The position numbers and the translations under genes are program-made. The notes beneath the pieces were generated by a model, which was given only the letters and a program-made list of their open reading frames with translations, was not told the DNA's origin and searched no databases. DNA of 64,000 nt from Vibrio sp. FE10. Its GTDB lineage: Bacteria; Pseudomonadota; Gammaproteobacteria; Enterobacterales; Vibrionaceae. Below, piece by piece: positions 54,623 to 64,000 of this stretch (positions within the stretch are counted from its first letter, which is position 1; every line of letters starts with the position of its first letter). The stretch spans positions 1,364,001-1,428,000 of the forward strand of contig NZ_AP028067.1 in NCBI RefSeq assembly GCF_030297155.1. Direction: 5' to 3'.

Positions 54623-55996
54623 ATGTTGCTCTCTTCAATTATCCATCACACTCGAGGTGATTTTGTTCGTAGGCTTATTGCGATTGCTTTGCCTATTACC
54701 TTGCAGAGCATTATGTTCTCAAGTCGAGGCCTTGTGGATGTGTTGATGTTAGGGCAACTGGGTGAAGCTGATATTGCTGCGGTGGGTGTAGCGAGTAGAG
54801 CTATGTTTGTCACGACCATTATGTTGGTGGGCGTGACCACGGGTGGTGCGTTATTGACTGCGCAATATTGGGGAGCCGGCAATAAGCAGGGCGTCAGAGA
54901 AAGTACAGCGTTAACTTGGTTAGTGTCTACGTTGTTTGCGTTGCTGACTATTGTGTTCTTTGTATCATTCCCAGGCCAAATCATGGGCGTGACGACCGAC
55001 TCACAAGAAGTCATCACCCTTGGTGTTGACTACATCGTGATTACGTCGTTTAGCATGTTAGCCGTGTCTTGTGTCAGCAGTATGGCCGTAGGCCTAAGAG
55101 CGATGCACAAGCCGGGTTTGAGCACGTTCTTTAGTGGTATCGGAATTCTATCGAATGTGTTTCTAAACTGGGTTTTGATTTTTGGTAACTTGGGCTTTCC
55201 TGCTCTTGGAATCAAAGGTGCGGCGATTGCGACAGTGTTGAGTGGTGCAATCGAAGTAGCGACTTTGTTTGGCTATCTTTATTGTTCAAAGCATCTCTTG
55301 GCTTTCAAGTTCTGCGATATAAAAGCGGCAGCTTCGATCGAAAAAGTGGTTCGTTTCTTAAAGTTATCGCTTCCGACGACGTTTAACTTCTTAGCATGGG
55401 CTGGTGGCTTGTTTGCTTACCACGCGATAATGGGGCAATCAGGCGTCCAAGGCTTAGCTGCACTTTCAGTAATGACACCTGTTGAGTCTATCTCATTGAG
55501 TTTGTTGATTGGCCTTTCGAATGCGGCAGCGGTTCTGGTGGGTAACCAGCTTGGCGCGAAGAACAATGAAGCGGTTTACTATCAAGCTCTAGGTTTAACG
55601 ATTTTGTGTTTCTTGACCAGTATCGTGGTCGCGATTTTCCTCTACTTCGTACAAACGCCAATACTGAACGCCTTTAGCGCTTTGACAGAAGAAACCCGAG
55701 CGCTTTCAGAGAAGTTCATTCTGATTCTCAGCGTGGGTATTGTTATTCGCTCGGTACCGCTGACGGTCATTGTTGGTGTGTTGAGAGCCGGCGGTGATGT
55801 GAAGTTCTGTCTCTATCAAGATGTGATTGCTCAGTGGGTGATCGGTATCCCGCTGGCTGCGATTGCCGCTATTTACCTTAAGTTTCCACCTGAGTGGGTC
55901 TATCTGCTTTTCCTCACTGAAGAAGTGCTTAAGTGGGGTGGGTCACTTTATCGTATGAAAACAAGAAAATGGATTAAAAACTTAATAGGAAGTTGA
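54623..55996 (+). CDS. MATE-family efflux transporter
   Basis: The 457-residue protein has about 12 TM segments and MATE signatures: IALPITLQSIMFSSRGLVDVLMLGQLGEADIAAVGVASR in the first half and ESISLSLLIGLSNAAAVLVGNQLGAKN in the second. It would export cationic drugs or metabolites using an Na+ or H+ gradient. It is a single gene. Confidence 0.92.
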   Translation: MLLSSIIHHTRGDFVRRLIAIALPITLQSIMFSSRGLVDVLMLGQLGEADIAAVGVASRAMFVTTIMLVGVTTGGALLTAQYWGAGNKQGVRESTALTWLVSTLFALLTIVFFVSFPGQIMGVTTDSQEVITLGVDYIVITSFSMLAVSCVSSMAVGLRAMHKPGLSTFFSGIGILSNVFLNWVLIFGNLGFPALGIKGAAIATVLSGAIEVATLFGYLYCSKHLLAFKFCDIKAAASIEKVVRFLKLSLPTTFNFLAWAGGLFAYHAIMGQSGVQGLAALSVMTPVESISLSLLIGLSNAAAVLVGNQLGAKNNEAVYYQALGLTILCFLTSIVVAIFLYFVQTPILNAFSALTEETRALSEKFILILSVGIVIRSVPLTVIVGVLRAGGDVKFCLYQDVIAQWVIGIPLAAIAAIYLKFPPEWVYLLFLTEEVLKWGGSLYRMKTRKWIKNLIGS

Positions 55997-56118
55997 AGTA
56001 GGGCGCACCAATCGCATCACTTTATCGTTGGCATGTGATCTATCTTTCAAAATACTTCCTCCTAACAGGGAATTAGTGTAGATTCTCCTTCCAAATTCTA
56101 ACTAATGCGAGCTGTTTA

Positions 56119-56790
56119 ATGTTAAAGCTGTCAGACCTATGTAAAGGCTATGTCGACGGGGGGGAATTTCACCCTGTTTTGCAAGGTGCTGAATTAACAT
56201 TAAACCAAGGTGACCAGCTGGCATTAATGGGAGAAAGCGGTTCTGGTAAAAGTACATTACTGAATCTTATTGCGGGTCTAGACCTAGCAGACTCAGGCGA
56301 AATCGCTTTCCCAAACTTCAATATGCACGATTCGACAGAACGTAATCGTACTGCTTATCGTCGAAACAACATTGGTCATATCTTCCAGCAATTCAACTTG
56401 CTACCAACGCTTAATATTGCCGACAACATTCGTTTTTGCCGTCAATTAAAAGGCTTACCTGAAGATAAGGGGCTTTGGCGACAAATCCTTTCTGCTTTAG
56501 ACCTTATGCCTTTGCTTGGACGTTATCCTGAAGAAGCTTCTGGTGGCCAACAGCAACGTGCGGCCATTGCTCGTGCTTTGTACATGGAACCTAAAATCCT
56601 ATTAGCCGATGAGCCTACAGGTAGTTTAGATGAGCGTAATGCTGAAGCAGTAATGCGCTTGCTGACGTCTTTAGCTCGTGAGCTGGAATGTACTCTGTTG
56701 CTTGTTACTCACAGTGAAAAAGTGGCACAGCATATGGACGGACGTATTCGTCTACAGGGAGGGCAACTTCATGTTATGGCCCGTAGTTAA
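56119..56790 (+). CDS. ABC transporter ATP-binding protein (LolD/AttE-like)
   Basis: The 223-residue ATPase carries Walker A GESGSGKST, signature SGGQQQR, Walker B ILLADEPTG and H-loop VTHSEK. It belongs to the MacB/LolD group that energises FtsX-type permeases. Its 3' end overlaps the permease start by 20 bases. With the permease and the AttH-like gene it resembles AttEFGH clusters. Confidence 0.93.
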   Translation: MLKLSDLCKGYVDGGEFHPVLQGAELTLNQGDQLALMGESGSGKSTLLNLIAGLDLADSGEIAFPNFNMHDSTERNRTAYRRNNIGHIFQQFNLLPTLNIADNIRFCRQLKGLPEDKGLWRQILSALDLMPLLGRYPEEASGGQQQRAAIARALYMEPKILLADEPTGSLDERNAEAVMRLLTSLARELECTLLLVTHSEKVAQHMDGRIRLQGGQLHVMARS

Positions 56791-59224
56791 AGCGCTACTC
56801 GGTCATTATCGACGTTACCCACTTCAGATTATTTTGGTATGGCTTGGTTTAACCCTCGGCGTATCATTACTGGTTGGTGTTACCGCAATCAATCAGCACG
56901 CTAAACAGAGTTATGCTCACGGCGAAAAACTGTTTTCGAATCCTCTTCCTTACCGTATTCGTCCCAAACATAACGCCAATAAGATCCCTCAAGGTTTTTA
57001 TATCCAGCTACGCCGTGAAGGCTTTCAACAGTGTTCTCCTTTTGACCACCACCGTATCACTGATGAAAATGGCGCGAACTTCATGCTTATTGGCTTGGAC
57101 CCTGTGTCTATGCTTCAGTTGCATCCGGGCGTTGCGCTAAAAGATCTCACAACATTAAACCTAATGAAGCCACCTTACCCAATCCTTGTCAGCGATGATC
57201 TTGCTGAGCATATGGAATGGAAGAATGGTGACTATATTCCTCTTCTGGATGGCTCTGAACTTGGGCCTGTTGTTGTTGATCAAAACAACCTCATTAACGG
57301 CACTCGGCTGATCGCGGATATCTCGCTGCTAAGAATGTTGAAACGTAGCGCTGGACTGTCTGTTATTGCTTGTTCAGATATGCCGCCAGAGAAATTAGAA
57401 CGCCTTAAGAATATGTTGCCTAATGGACTGACGATTTCTCGCAGTTCTAAAGCTGAATTGGAATCTCTAACCAGTGCTTTCCACTTAAATCTAACGGCGA
57501 TGGGTATGCTGTCGTTTGTCGTGGGCTTGTTTATCTTCTATCAAGCGATGTCGTTGTCATTTATTCAACGTCAGCCATTGGTCGGAATATTAAGGCAGAC
57601 AGGCGTTTCTGGTTGGCAACTGGCTAAAGCGCTATGTTTAGAACTTTTGATCTTAGTGCTAGTGAGCTGGGTGTGCGGCAACATCTTTGGTGTGATGCTG
57701 GCTAACCAACTGTTACCGGCAGTTTCTTCAAGTTTAGGCGACCTTTACGATGCCAATGTGGGTTTAACCATCAATTGGAATTGGCGCTGGAGCGGTTATA
57801 GCTTAATGATGGCCTTACTAGGTGCCTTCCTAGCTTGCGCTTGGCCGTTGGTTCGCTTACTTAAATCTCAACCTATTCGTTTGTCATCACGCTTATCTTT
57901 GATGCGCTTTGCGGGTACGGAATTTACGTGGCAGGCATTGATTGGTTGTGGTTTCTTAGTTGCTGCTGTAGCTGTCTATCAAGCGCCACAAACACAAGAG
58001 TCTGGCTTTGCTATCATCGCGCTTATGCTCGTGAGTGTAGCTCTGTTTACGCCGTTCTTAATGTGGAAGCTGTTCAATAGCTTGTCTTATTCATTACGCT
58101 GGGTTCGTGCTCGTTGGTTCTTCGCTGACGCAGCATCAAGTATGAGCTACCGTGGTGTTGCTACCATGGCCTTTATGCTGGCGTTATCGGCGAATATTGG
58201 CGTTGAAACCATGGTCGGTAGCTTTAGAGACACCACTGATAAATGGTTAACACAACGTTTGGCCGCAGACCTTTATATCTATCCGACCAACAATGCAGCG
58301 GCTCGCATGAGTAACTGGTTGTCAGAACAGCCTGAAGTTGATTCAGTGTGGTGGCGCTGGGAAAAAGATGTCTCTTCTGCCAAGGGTAGCATTCAAGTGG
58401 TCAGTACTGGGCCTTCAGAAGGTGAGCTAGAAGCGCTGACCATCAAGCTCGGCATTCCAAACTATTGGTATCATTTACATCATTCTAAAGGGGTGTTGAT
58501 CAGCGAATCAATGTCTCTCAAGTTGGGTATTCGCCCTGGCGATTATATCGATCTGCACGACAGTCTTGGCTCGGGTTGGCAGGTTGTCGGTGTTTATTAT
58601 GATTATGGTAATCCATATCATCAGGTCATGATGTCGCATCGCAATTGGTTATATGGCTTTGCAGGCCGGGGCAATGTTGGATTAGGCGTTATATTAAAAG
58701 ACGATGTAAATGCCATTGGTTTACGCAGTCGTTTAGAAAGTGTGTTTAGGCTAGGGTCTGAACGTATCTTTGATAACAACAATATTCACAGCCAAGCAAT
58801 GCGGGTCTTCGATAGAACCTTTGCGATTGCTGATACGCTGGGCAACATTACCTTAGTGATTGCGGTATTTGGTATCTTCTTCGCGACCGTCGCGGGTGAA
58901 GTCTCTCGTCAAAGACATATTTCACTTCAACGCTGTTTAGGGGTCTCAGCCAAAGAGCTGATATTCACCGGAAGCCTGCAGTTGTTTGTGTTCGGACTCA
59001 TTTCATCCTTGATTGCTGTGCCATTAGGTTTAGCGTTAGCAAGTTTGATCGTTGATATCGTTATTAAGCAGTCTTTTGGGTGGTCACTCGAGTTACAAGT
59101 GATTCCATGGGATTACTTAGTGACTTTTGCGTGGGCGATGGCAGCATTAATGCTCGCTGGTGCTTTACCAGTGATGAGAATGATCCGAAATACGCCGATG
59201 AAGTCATTGAGGGATGCGCTTTAA
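56771..59224 (+). CDS. FtsX-type ABC permease (AttF-AttG-like)
   Basis: The start at 56771 (MLWPVVKALLGHYRRYPLQ) has GGGAGGG just upstream and overlaps the ATPase gene. The 817-residue protein has about 10 TM segments arranged as two FtsX units, each with an N-terminal TM, a large extracytoplasmic domain and C-terminal TMs (for example LGMLSFVVGLFIFYQAMSLSF and ITLVIAVFGIFFATVAG). In AttEFGH systems two separate permeases do this job; here they look fused. The substrate is unknown, possibly a lipid or lipoprotein. Confidence 0.88.
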   Translation: MLWPVVKALLGHYRRYPLQIILVWLGLTLGVSLLVGVTAINQHAKQSYAHGEKLFSNPLPYRIRPKHNANKIPQGFYIQLRREGFQQCSPFDHHRITDENGANFMLIGLDPVSMLQLHPGVALKDLTTLNLMKPPYPILVSDDLAEHMEWKNGDYIPLLDGSELGPVVVDQNNLINGTRLIADISLLRMLKRSAGLSVIACSDMPPEKLERLKNMLPNGLTISRSSKAELESLTSAFHLNLTAMGMLSFVVGLFIFYQAMSLSFIQRQPLVGILRQTGVSGWQLAKALCLELLILVLVSWVCGNIFGVMLANQLLPAVSSSLGDLYDANVGLTINWNWRWSGYSLMMALLGAFLACAWPLVRLLKSQPIRLSSRLSLMRFAGTEFTWQALIGCGFLVAAVAVYQAPQTQESGFAIIALMLVSVALFTPFLMWKLFNSLSYSLRWVRARWFFADAASSMSYRGVATMAFMLALSANIGVETMVGSFRDTTDKWLTQRLAADLYIYPTNNAAARMSNWLSEQPEVDSVWWRWEKDVSSAKGSIQVVSTGPSEGELEALTIKLGIPNYWYHLHHSKGVLISESMSLKLGIRPGDYIDLHDSLGSGWQVVGVYYDYGNPYHQVMMSHRNWLYGFAGRGNVGLGVILKDDVNAIGLRSRLESVFRLGSERIFDNNNIHSQAMRVFDRTFAIADTLGNITLVIAVFGIFFATVAGEVSRQRHISLQRCLGVSAKELIFTGSLQLFVFGLISSLIAVPLGLALASLIVDIVIKQSFGWSLELQVIPWDYLVTFAWAMAALMLAGALPVMRMIRNTPMKSLRDAL

Positions 59225-59226
59225 TT

Positions 59227-60363
59227 ATGTTTCAACGCAATGGCTCAAAAAAACTAAGACATCGTTTTGTCTCTTCTATTCTACTGATCAGCTTCTTCGG
59301 CGCACTCCTAGGCGTGTGGGCTTATTATTCCTATTTTGTTGACGTAGGTGATAAGGGCATTAACGAGGTTAATTCAGTATTAGTGAGTGAGCACTTTAAT
59401 GTGTTTGAGCCTGTATTGCCTGACAGAAGCGTTTCTCTACCGCGTGATTTCCAATTCCACCCTGAATTTCAACATGAATGGTGGCATTACTTTGCTTCTT
59501 TAAAAGGGAGTGATGGAAAAAAGTATTCGGTGCAGTGGAGCTTTTTCCGCATCTCAACGGATGAACGTGAAACGCCTGGATGGCAAAGCCCACAAATCTA
59601 TATTTCAAATGTCGTCATTTCTTCTGACTCTAAAGTGTGGAAAGAGCAGCGTTTAGCGCGTGGCGGTATTGGTCAGGCGGGAATGACGAATAGCCCCTTT
59701 AGAATCTGGATTGATAACTGGAATTGGCGAGCGCTAGGTAACACGCCGTTTCCGGGTCGACTTCAAGTGAATACAGATACCTTTGGTCTCGAGTTAGATA
59801 CGGTTGCGAAAGGGCCTTATGTGCTCAATGGCGACAATGGCTATCAGAAAAAACACGATTTATTGCCTGTTGCTTCTTACAATTTCAGCGCTCCTTTTTT
59901 ATCTTTGACCGGCACATTGCAACTCGATGGCGTTGCCAAGGAAGTTGAAGGAACGGCATGGGTTCATAAAGAGTGGGGAAGCGGTTTAGTTGGCGTGGGT
60001 CAACAAGGGTGGGATTGGTTTGTCTTTAACTTAGATGACGGCACAGCATTGAGCGTTAATCGTTACCGCCACAACCAACAGATGCCTTATGTATTTGGAA
60101 CGCTCGCCACTCGCTCAGGCAAGGTTTTTCAGCTGACTGAATCCGACATATCTATTAAGCCTTTGCAGAATACAACGCTGCTTAATGGGCGAAGAATGCC
60201 TCTTCAGTGGATAATTAACGTCCCTGGGCATGATATTAACCTCACTACACGCATCAAACGCCGAGATATGTGGCTTCCTTTTGTGATTCCGTATTGGGAA
60301 GGACCGATCATGGCAAGTGGCAGCCATGAAGCGACAGGCTTCATGCAACTCACTGGTTACTAA
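59227..60363 (+). CDS. AttH / CrtC-like lipocalin-fold protein
   Basis: The start at 59227 (MFQRNGSKKLRHRFVSS) lies two bases after the permease stop. The 378-residue protein has one N-terminal TM anchor (about 17-36), then an AttH/carotenoid 1,2-hydratase-like double lipocalin: FQFHPEFQHEWWHYFASLKGSDGKKYSVQWSFFR, VEGTAWVHKEWGSG and GWDWFVFNLDDGTAL. It probably binds a hydrophobic ligand at the periplasmic face and works with the ABC exporter (inferred). Third gene of the operon; a terminator follows. Confidence 0.9.
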   Translation: MFQRNGSKKLRHRFVSSILLISFFGALLGVWAYYSYFVDVGDKGINEVNSVLVSEHFNVFEPVLPDRSVSLPRDFQFHPEFQHEWWHYFASLKGSDGKKYSVQWSFFRISTDERETPGWQSPQIYISNVVISSDSKVWKEQRLARGGIGQAGMTNSPFRIWIDNWNWRALGNTPFPGRLQVNTDTFGLELDTVAKGPYVLNGDNGYQKKHDLLPVASYNFSAPFLSLTGTLQLDGVAKEVEGTAWVHKEWGSGLVGVGQQGWDWFVFNLDDGTALSVNRYRHNQQMPYVFGTLATRSGKVFQLTESDISIKPLQNTTLLNGRRMPLQWIINVPGHDINLTTRIKRRDMWLPFVIPYWEGPIMASGSHEATGFMQLTGY

Positions 60364-60369
60364 ATACAC

Positions 60370-60399
60370 CTAAGGCTATCATTTGATAGCCTTTTTTAT
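60370..60399 (+). terminator. Terminator of the Att-like operon
   Basis: AAGGCTATC / GATAGCCTT around ATTT is followed by six T, a few bases after the AttH-like stop. Confidence 0.87.
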
Positions 60400-60636
60400 A
60401 TTCGTAGCACCCTCCAGACTTGAATTAAATCTGCATACAGCTTCAGGGTTCTCATCTATACTTATTTCATAATACGTAAAAACATTATGGAATATACGAC
60501 GTATTGTTTAGTATTTGTAGGAAAAACCGAAGTTAAACATCCAAAGAAGTGATTATCTATCGATTGGGCTTGTCTATACACTCGTGGTTATTCTTTGTTA
60601 TTCGTTTATTTAAATAATAAATATAAGGGCGAAATC

Positions 60637-61800
60637 ATGACCGACGTCATCCGTGACTTCTTTAAAATGGAATCTGCTGGCGGCATCATACTAGTCATCG
60701 CTGCGGCGATCGCAATGTTTGTAGCAAACTCACCACTGAACGAAATGTATCAAGGCGTTCTACACAGCTACGTTCTTGGTATGTCTGTATCTCATTGGAT
60801 TAATGATGGCTTCATGGCTGTCTTCTTCCTTCTAATCGGCTTAGAAGTTAAGCGTGAACTTTTAGAAGGCGCATTAAAGTCTAAAGAGACAGCAATCTTC
60901 CCAGCTATCGCAGCTGTGGGCGGTATGCTAGCTCCTGCACTTATTTACGTGCTATTCAACTCTGGTAACCCAGAAGCATTACAAGGCTGGGCTATCCCGG
61001 CAGCAACAGATATCGCATTCGCATTGGGTATCATGGCACTACTTGGTAATCGTGTACCAGTTAGCTTGAAAGTGTTCCTACTGGCTCTAGCAATTATCGA
61101 TGACCTTGGTGTTGTTGTTATCATTGCATTGTTCTACTCAGGTGATCTTTCAACGCTTGCTCTAACGGTTGGCTTTATCGCAACAGGTGTCCTGTTTATG
61201 ATGAATGCTAAACATATGACGAAGCTGAGTGTTTATTTGATTGTCGGTGCAATTCTGTGGTTCGCAGTATTGAAATCTGGTGTTCACGCAACATTGGCTG
61301 GTGTAGTGATTGGTTTTGCTATTCCACTCAAGGGCAACAAAGGGGAACGTTCTCCTCTCAAACACCTAGAGCATGCTTTGCACCCGTACGTTGCTTTTGC
61401 CATCCTGCCAATCTTTGCATTTGCAAACGCAGGTATTTCATTGGAAGGCATTTCTCTATCAAGCCTAACCGGAATGCTACCTTTGGGTATCGCGATGGGT
61501 CTACTGGTTGGTAAGCCACTGGGTATATTCTTATTCAGCTGGGGCGCAGTGAAAATGGGCATAGCTAAGCTTCCTGAAGGCGTGAACTTCATGAACATCT
61601 TCGCTGTCTCTGTGTTGTGTGGTATCGGCTTTACAATGTCTATCTTTATCTCTTCACTGGCATTTGGTCCAACGAACGCAGAATTCGATACGTTCGCTCG
61701 ACTAGGTATCTTGATGGGCTCTACGACAGCAGCAATACTGGGTTACTTCCTACTAAGTATTTCTTTACCGAAGACTAAGCAGCAAGAAGTAAAACTGTAA
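60637..61800 (+). CDS. nhaA: Na+/H+ antiporter NhaA
   Basis: The start at 60637 ([32 protein letters not shown]) has AAGGGCG upstream. The 387-residue, 12-TM inner-membrane antiporter contains [17 protein letters not shown] with the two transport aspartates, [17 protein letters not shown], and the conserved C-terminal half. It exchanges sodium for protons for pH and salt balance, expected in a marine organism. Confidence 0.97.
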   Translation: MTDVIRDFFKMESAGGIILVIAAAIAMFVANSPLNEMYQGVLHSYVLGMSVSHWINDGFMAVFFLLIGLEVKRELLEGALKSKETAIFPAIAAVGGMLAPALIYVLFNSGNPEALQGWAIPAATDIAFALGIMALLGNRVPVSLKVFLLALAIIDDLGVVVIIALFYSGDLSTLALTVGFIATGVLFMMNAKHMTKLSVYLIVGAILWFAVLKSGVHATLAGVVIGFAIPLKGNKGERSPLKHLEHALHPYVAFAILPIFAFANAGISLEGISLSSLTGMLPLGIAMGLLVGKPLGIFLFSWGAVKMGIAKLPEGVNFMNIFAVSVLCGIGFTMSIFISSLAFGPTNAEFDTFARLGILMGSTTAAILGYFLLSISLPKTKQQEVKL

Positions 61801-61854
61801 TCAGTAACGGGCTCGCTTAAACAAGCCAGCCCACTTAATGAACAACAAGAATTG

Positions 61855-61885
61855 ATCACATGAGTTACTACGAGTCTCATGTGAT
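61855..61885. repeat. 10-bp inverted repeat downstream of nhaA
   Basis: ATCACATGAG / CTCATGTGAT encloses TTACTACGAGT. It lacks a T tract and lies just before a stronger terminator hairpin. Confidence 0.5.
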
Positions 61886-61897
61886 GACAAAGAACAA

Positions 61898-61932
61898 AAA
61901 AGCCGTGATGGGTAACCCTATCACGGCTTTAT
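61898..61932. terminator. nhaA: Bidirectional terminator between nhaA and the OmpA gene
   Basis: AAAGCCGTGAT / ATCACGGCTTT around GGGTAACCCT forms a long stem with A-rich left and T-rich right flanks, between the rightward nhaA and the leftward OmpA gene. Confidence 0.8.
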
Positions 61933-62057
61933 TGATCTTGTGTCCTTACAACAAACCTTGTCAGTATTCTTTGATAATCCTTTTGGTAGTCAGCGCTGTC
62001 CTGTGTTCGTATCTCCGTCCAACATTTGCGCATAAGAACTATTGTGACAGTGTTATG

Positions 62058-62669
62058 CTATTTCTCTAGCGTGGTAAAGATAGTCCATTCTTCTACGATT
62101 TGTTCATCGAGTCCGACTACTGTCGCGGTTACTTTACGGTTTAGAGCGTGTGCAGTGGCATCATCGCCATCACTTTCCAGACGCTCTTCCCCATAGCCAA
62201 CAATCCTAACGCGGCTTGAGTCGACCCCATTCGACAGCAATTCGTCTTCCACGTGGTGAGCTCTTTTCTTTGATAACTCTAAGTTGTACTCATTGGAGCC
62301 TACTTTACTGGCGTAGCCTTGGATCTCAATCGATGCACTTTTATAAGTTTCTAAAAATTCCGCCATGGTTGTGATTTGGTCAGAGAAGATCGGGTTCACT
62401 TCGTAAGAGTCGTTTGCAAAAAGGATTTTCAACTGTCTGACTTCTTGCGAGCGAACAGTTTCCCCGCAGCCAGCGTTATCCACTTGAGAACCTTCGGGTG
62501 TACCAGGGCAGGTATCTCGTGCGTTTACCACACCATCTTTGTCATCGTCTTGCAGGTCAGAAATTTGCTCAGCTTCAGGTGTCTCGATGTAGTCTTCTTC
62601 CTGCTGATTAGAACAGGCAAATAAAGTCATCGATAATACGGGAAGTAGTAAGTAAGTTATTTTCATCAT
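62058..62669 (-). CDS. OmpA-family lipoprotein (type I secretion-associated)
   Basis: The start ATG at 62669 (or the next codon at 62666) overlaps the TAA of the TolC gene. The roughly 203-residue protein has a lipobox (TLFAC), a thrombospondin type-3-like calcium motif DDDKDGVVNARDTCPGTPEGSQVDNAGC, and a C-terminal OmpA domain (IEIQGYASKVGSNEYNLELSKKRAHHVEDEL, then ALNRKVTATV). In AggA/LapE-type clusters of Shewanella and Pseudomonas an OmpA lipoprotein accompanies the TolC component of RTX-adhesin export; the same use is likely here. Confidence 0.88.
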   Translation of the reverse strand: MMKITYLLLPVLSMTLFACSNQQEEDYIETPEAEQISDLQDDDKDGVVNARDTCPGTPEGSQVDNAGCGETVRSQEVRQLKILFANDSYEVNPIFSDQITTMAEFLETYKSASIEIQGYASKVGSNEYNLELSKKRAHHVEDELLSNGVDSSRVRIVGYGEERLESDGDDATAHALNRKVTATVVGLDEQIVEEWTIFTTLEK

Positions 62670-63976
62670 TAATACTCCACGGCCGTTGTCCACTCTTCTG
62701 GAATGTCGACCAGTAGAGCATTCAATAAAGAACCTGTTGCGTTCATTACACGGTACTTAGCGTACTGCTCAGAGTAATGCGCATCGAGATAATCTTTACG
62801 GGCTTCAAATAGTTCGTTCTCGGTGTTGAGTAGATCGAGCAAAGTACGTTTACCTATTCGATATTGTTTTTCATAAGCGATAACGGTTTCCGAAGCTGAA
62901 TCAACATGATCAGATAGGAAGTTCTTTTGTTGCAGTGTTAGATCTAAGGCACTCCATGAAAGGCGAAGGCCTTCCTCTACTTGTCGATAAGCTCGGTCTC
63001 TCAGATCTTTCGCTTTGTTTAGTTGATAAGCAGCGGCTTCAGAATTAGCGCTGTCCGTTCCACCGTTGTACAAGTTGTATCGCATTCTCAGCATTGCTAG
63101 CGTTTCTTGGCTCGAACCTTCATCGCCCCCCGCATCATCTCGCCATGATTGAGATGCTTCGATAGAGAAAGTAGGGTAGTTAACACCTTTCGATTGTTTG
63201 TACTGAAAATGCGCTGAATCGACATCTGCAGAAGCGACTTTGATGACTGGATGTTGGTCCAAAGCATCAACTAAGGCGTCTGATAATGACAGTGGAATCA
63301 TAGAAATATCGGCTCTTGGGTAAACCAAGCCTAATGGTTCCTGACCGACCACTCTTCGAAATTGGGTATGGGTATCGATTAGATTGTTCTGTGCGGCTAA
63401 CAAGTTGCCGTGAGCTTTTGCGATCCTAGCTTCTACCTGCGATACATCTGCAGTTGAACCTATGCCTGACACAGCGCGCTTTTTGATGTCTTTATAAATT
63501 TTCTTGTGGATAGCAAGGTTACTTTCCGAAAGGGCTAAAACTTCAGTCGCTTTTACTGCGTCTAAATATATCTGTGTTACCTCCAAGGCTTTGTCTTCGG
63601 CATCCGCTAACAGTTGTAAACGAACCGATTCTGCTTCTGCGGCAGTACGATCAATGTCGTTTAGAGTTGATGAACCATCCCATAACAGTTGAGTCAGGGA
63701 GATTGTAGCTTCCTTTCTTGTAAGGTCTGTATCTGGGCCGTTGTTCGGTGCAGGGTTTATGCCTTCGTAACCAATACCTGCATCAAGGTCGATACTAGGT
63801 CGGTAAGCACCACCAGCAGCGTCATTTCGTTTTTTGACGCTCACATACTCGTTAAAGATGCTTTTGATCTCAGGATTGGTCGCCAAAGTGATAGCAACAG
63901 ATTGTTCCAAAGTTTGAGAGGCGACTGGGGCCGCTGCAATGAAGCAGCATACCATGGATAACTTAAACAATTTCAA
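62669..63976 (-). CDS. TolC-family outer-membrane efflux protein (AggA/LapE type)
   Basis: The 435-residue protein has a signal peptide (cleavage near VAS-QT) and two TolC-type repeats: EQSVAITLATNPEIKSIFNEYVSVKKRNDAAGG in the first half and DALDQHPVIKVASADVDSAHFQYKQSKGVNYP in the second, ending in YRIGKRTLLDLLNTENELFEARKDYLDAHYSEQYAKYRVMNATG. It starts at TTG 63976 with AGGAGAG eight bases upstream. It forms the outer-membrane channel of a type I secretion system whose ABC and membrane-fusion genes should lie outside the window. Confidence 0.9.
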   Translation of the reverse strand: MKLFKLSMVCCFIAAAPVASQTLEQSVAITLATNPEIKSIFNEYVSVKKRNDAAGGAYRPSIDLDAGIGYEGINPAPNNGPDTDLTRKEATISLTQLLWDGSSTLNDIDRTAAEAESVRLQLLADAEDKALEVTQIYLDAVKATEVLALSESNLAIHKKIYKDIKKRAVSGIGSTADVSQVEARIAKAHGNLLAAQNNLIDTHTQFRRVVGQEPLGLVYPRADISMIPLSLSDALVDALDQHPVIKVASADVDSAHFQYKQSKGVNYPTFSIEASQSWRDDAGGDEGSSQETLAMLRMRYNLYNGGTDSANSEAAAYQLNKAKDLRDRAYRQVEEGLRLSWSALDLTLQQKNFLSDHVDSASETVIAYEKQYRIGKRTLLDLLNTENELFEARKDYLDAHYSEQYAKYRVMNATGSLLNALLVDIPEEWTTAVEY

Positions 63977-64000
63977 AGTAGCTCTCCTTCTACTTTTATA

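Overview
The window is chromosomal DNA of a Vibrio, most likely of the Splendidus clade (inferred). The core genes (92-residue ribosomal protein L25, RsuA, RadD/YejH, Bcr/CflA, NhaA, a VprAB/CarRS-like two-component pair, a lone type IV prepilin) and their style fit that genus. No rRNA, tRNA or CRISPR array was seen.

Bases 1-9947 hold an envelope cluster: a giant DUF11-repeat protein cut by the left edge, a 1171-residue predicted outer-membrane beta-barrel protein, and a lipoprotein with two OmpA peptidoglycan-binding domains, closed by a terminator. Bases 10031-17784 carry small single genes: a BLUF photoreceptor, a secreted metzincin protease, a GNAT acetyltransferase, a TIGR03643-like protein, a DUF3465 protein, a lipoprotein, a prepilin, an AlkD-like protein, a nucleotidyltransferase and a Nudix hydrolase. 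Bases 17903-20852 look like a zinc-limitation locus: two convergent COG0523 GTPases, each behind a Zur-box-like palindrome, plus a truncated DksA-like gene. One of the two GTPases has lost the CxCC metal motif.

Bases 21025-41964 are a 20.9-kb genomic island bounded by a 26-bp direct repeat. The right copy forms one arm of the rplY terminator hairpin. Inside lie an excisionase-like gene and tyrosine integrase at the left end, a second tyrosine recombinase, an IS21-family element, structured intergenic DNA, and a defence-like cargo. The cargo comprises a 905-residue fused N6-methylase/specificity protein with altered motifs, a DUF6602 nuclease-like protein, a retron-like pair (OLD-type ATPase-TOPRIM effector plus reverse transcriptase), a CoiA-like protein, and an RloC-like zinc-hook ATPase. 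The retron and the methylase/DUF6602 region are visibly richer in A+T than the core.

From rplY (42065) to the right edge the window returns to core genes: GT2 plus DedA-LssY, a VOC protein, the histidine kinase/response regulator/PepSY set, radD, rsuA, bcr plus DUF2913, an SDR-DUF2867 protein, a MATE pump, an AttEFGH-like ABC operon, nhaA, and the start of a TolC/OmpA type I secretion cluster.

The best candidates for new biology are the defence cargo in the rplY-terminator island, the structured region upstream of the second integrase, and the Zur-type locus with a CxCC-less COG0523 protein. All functions are read from motifs only; no searches were run.
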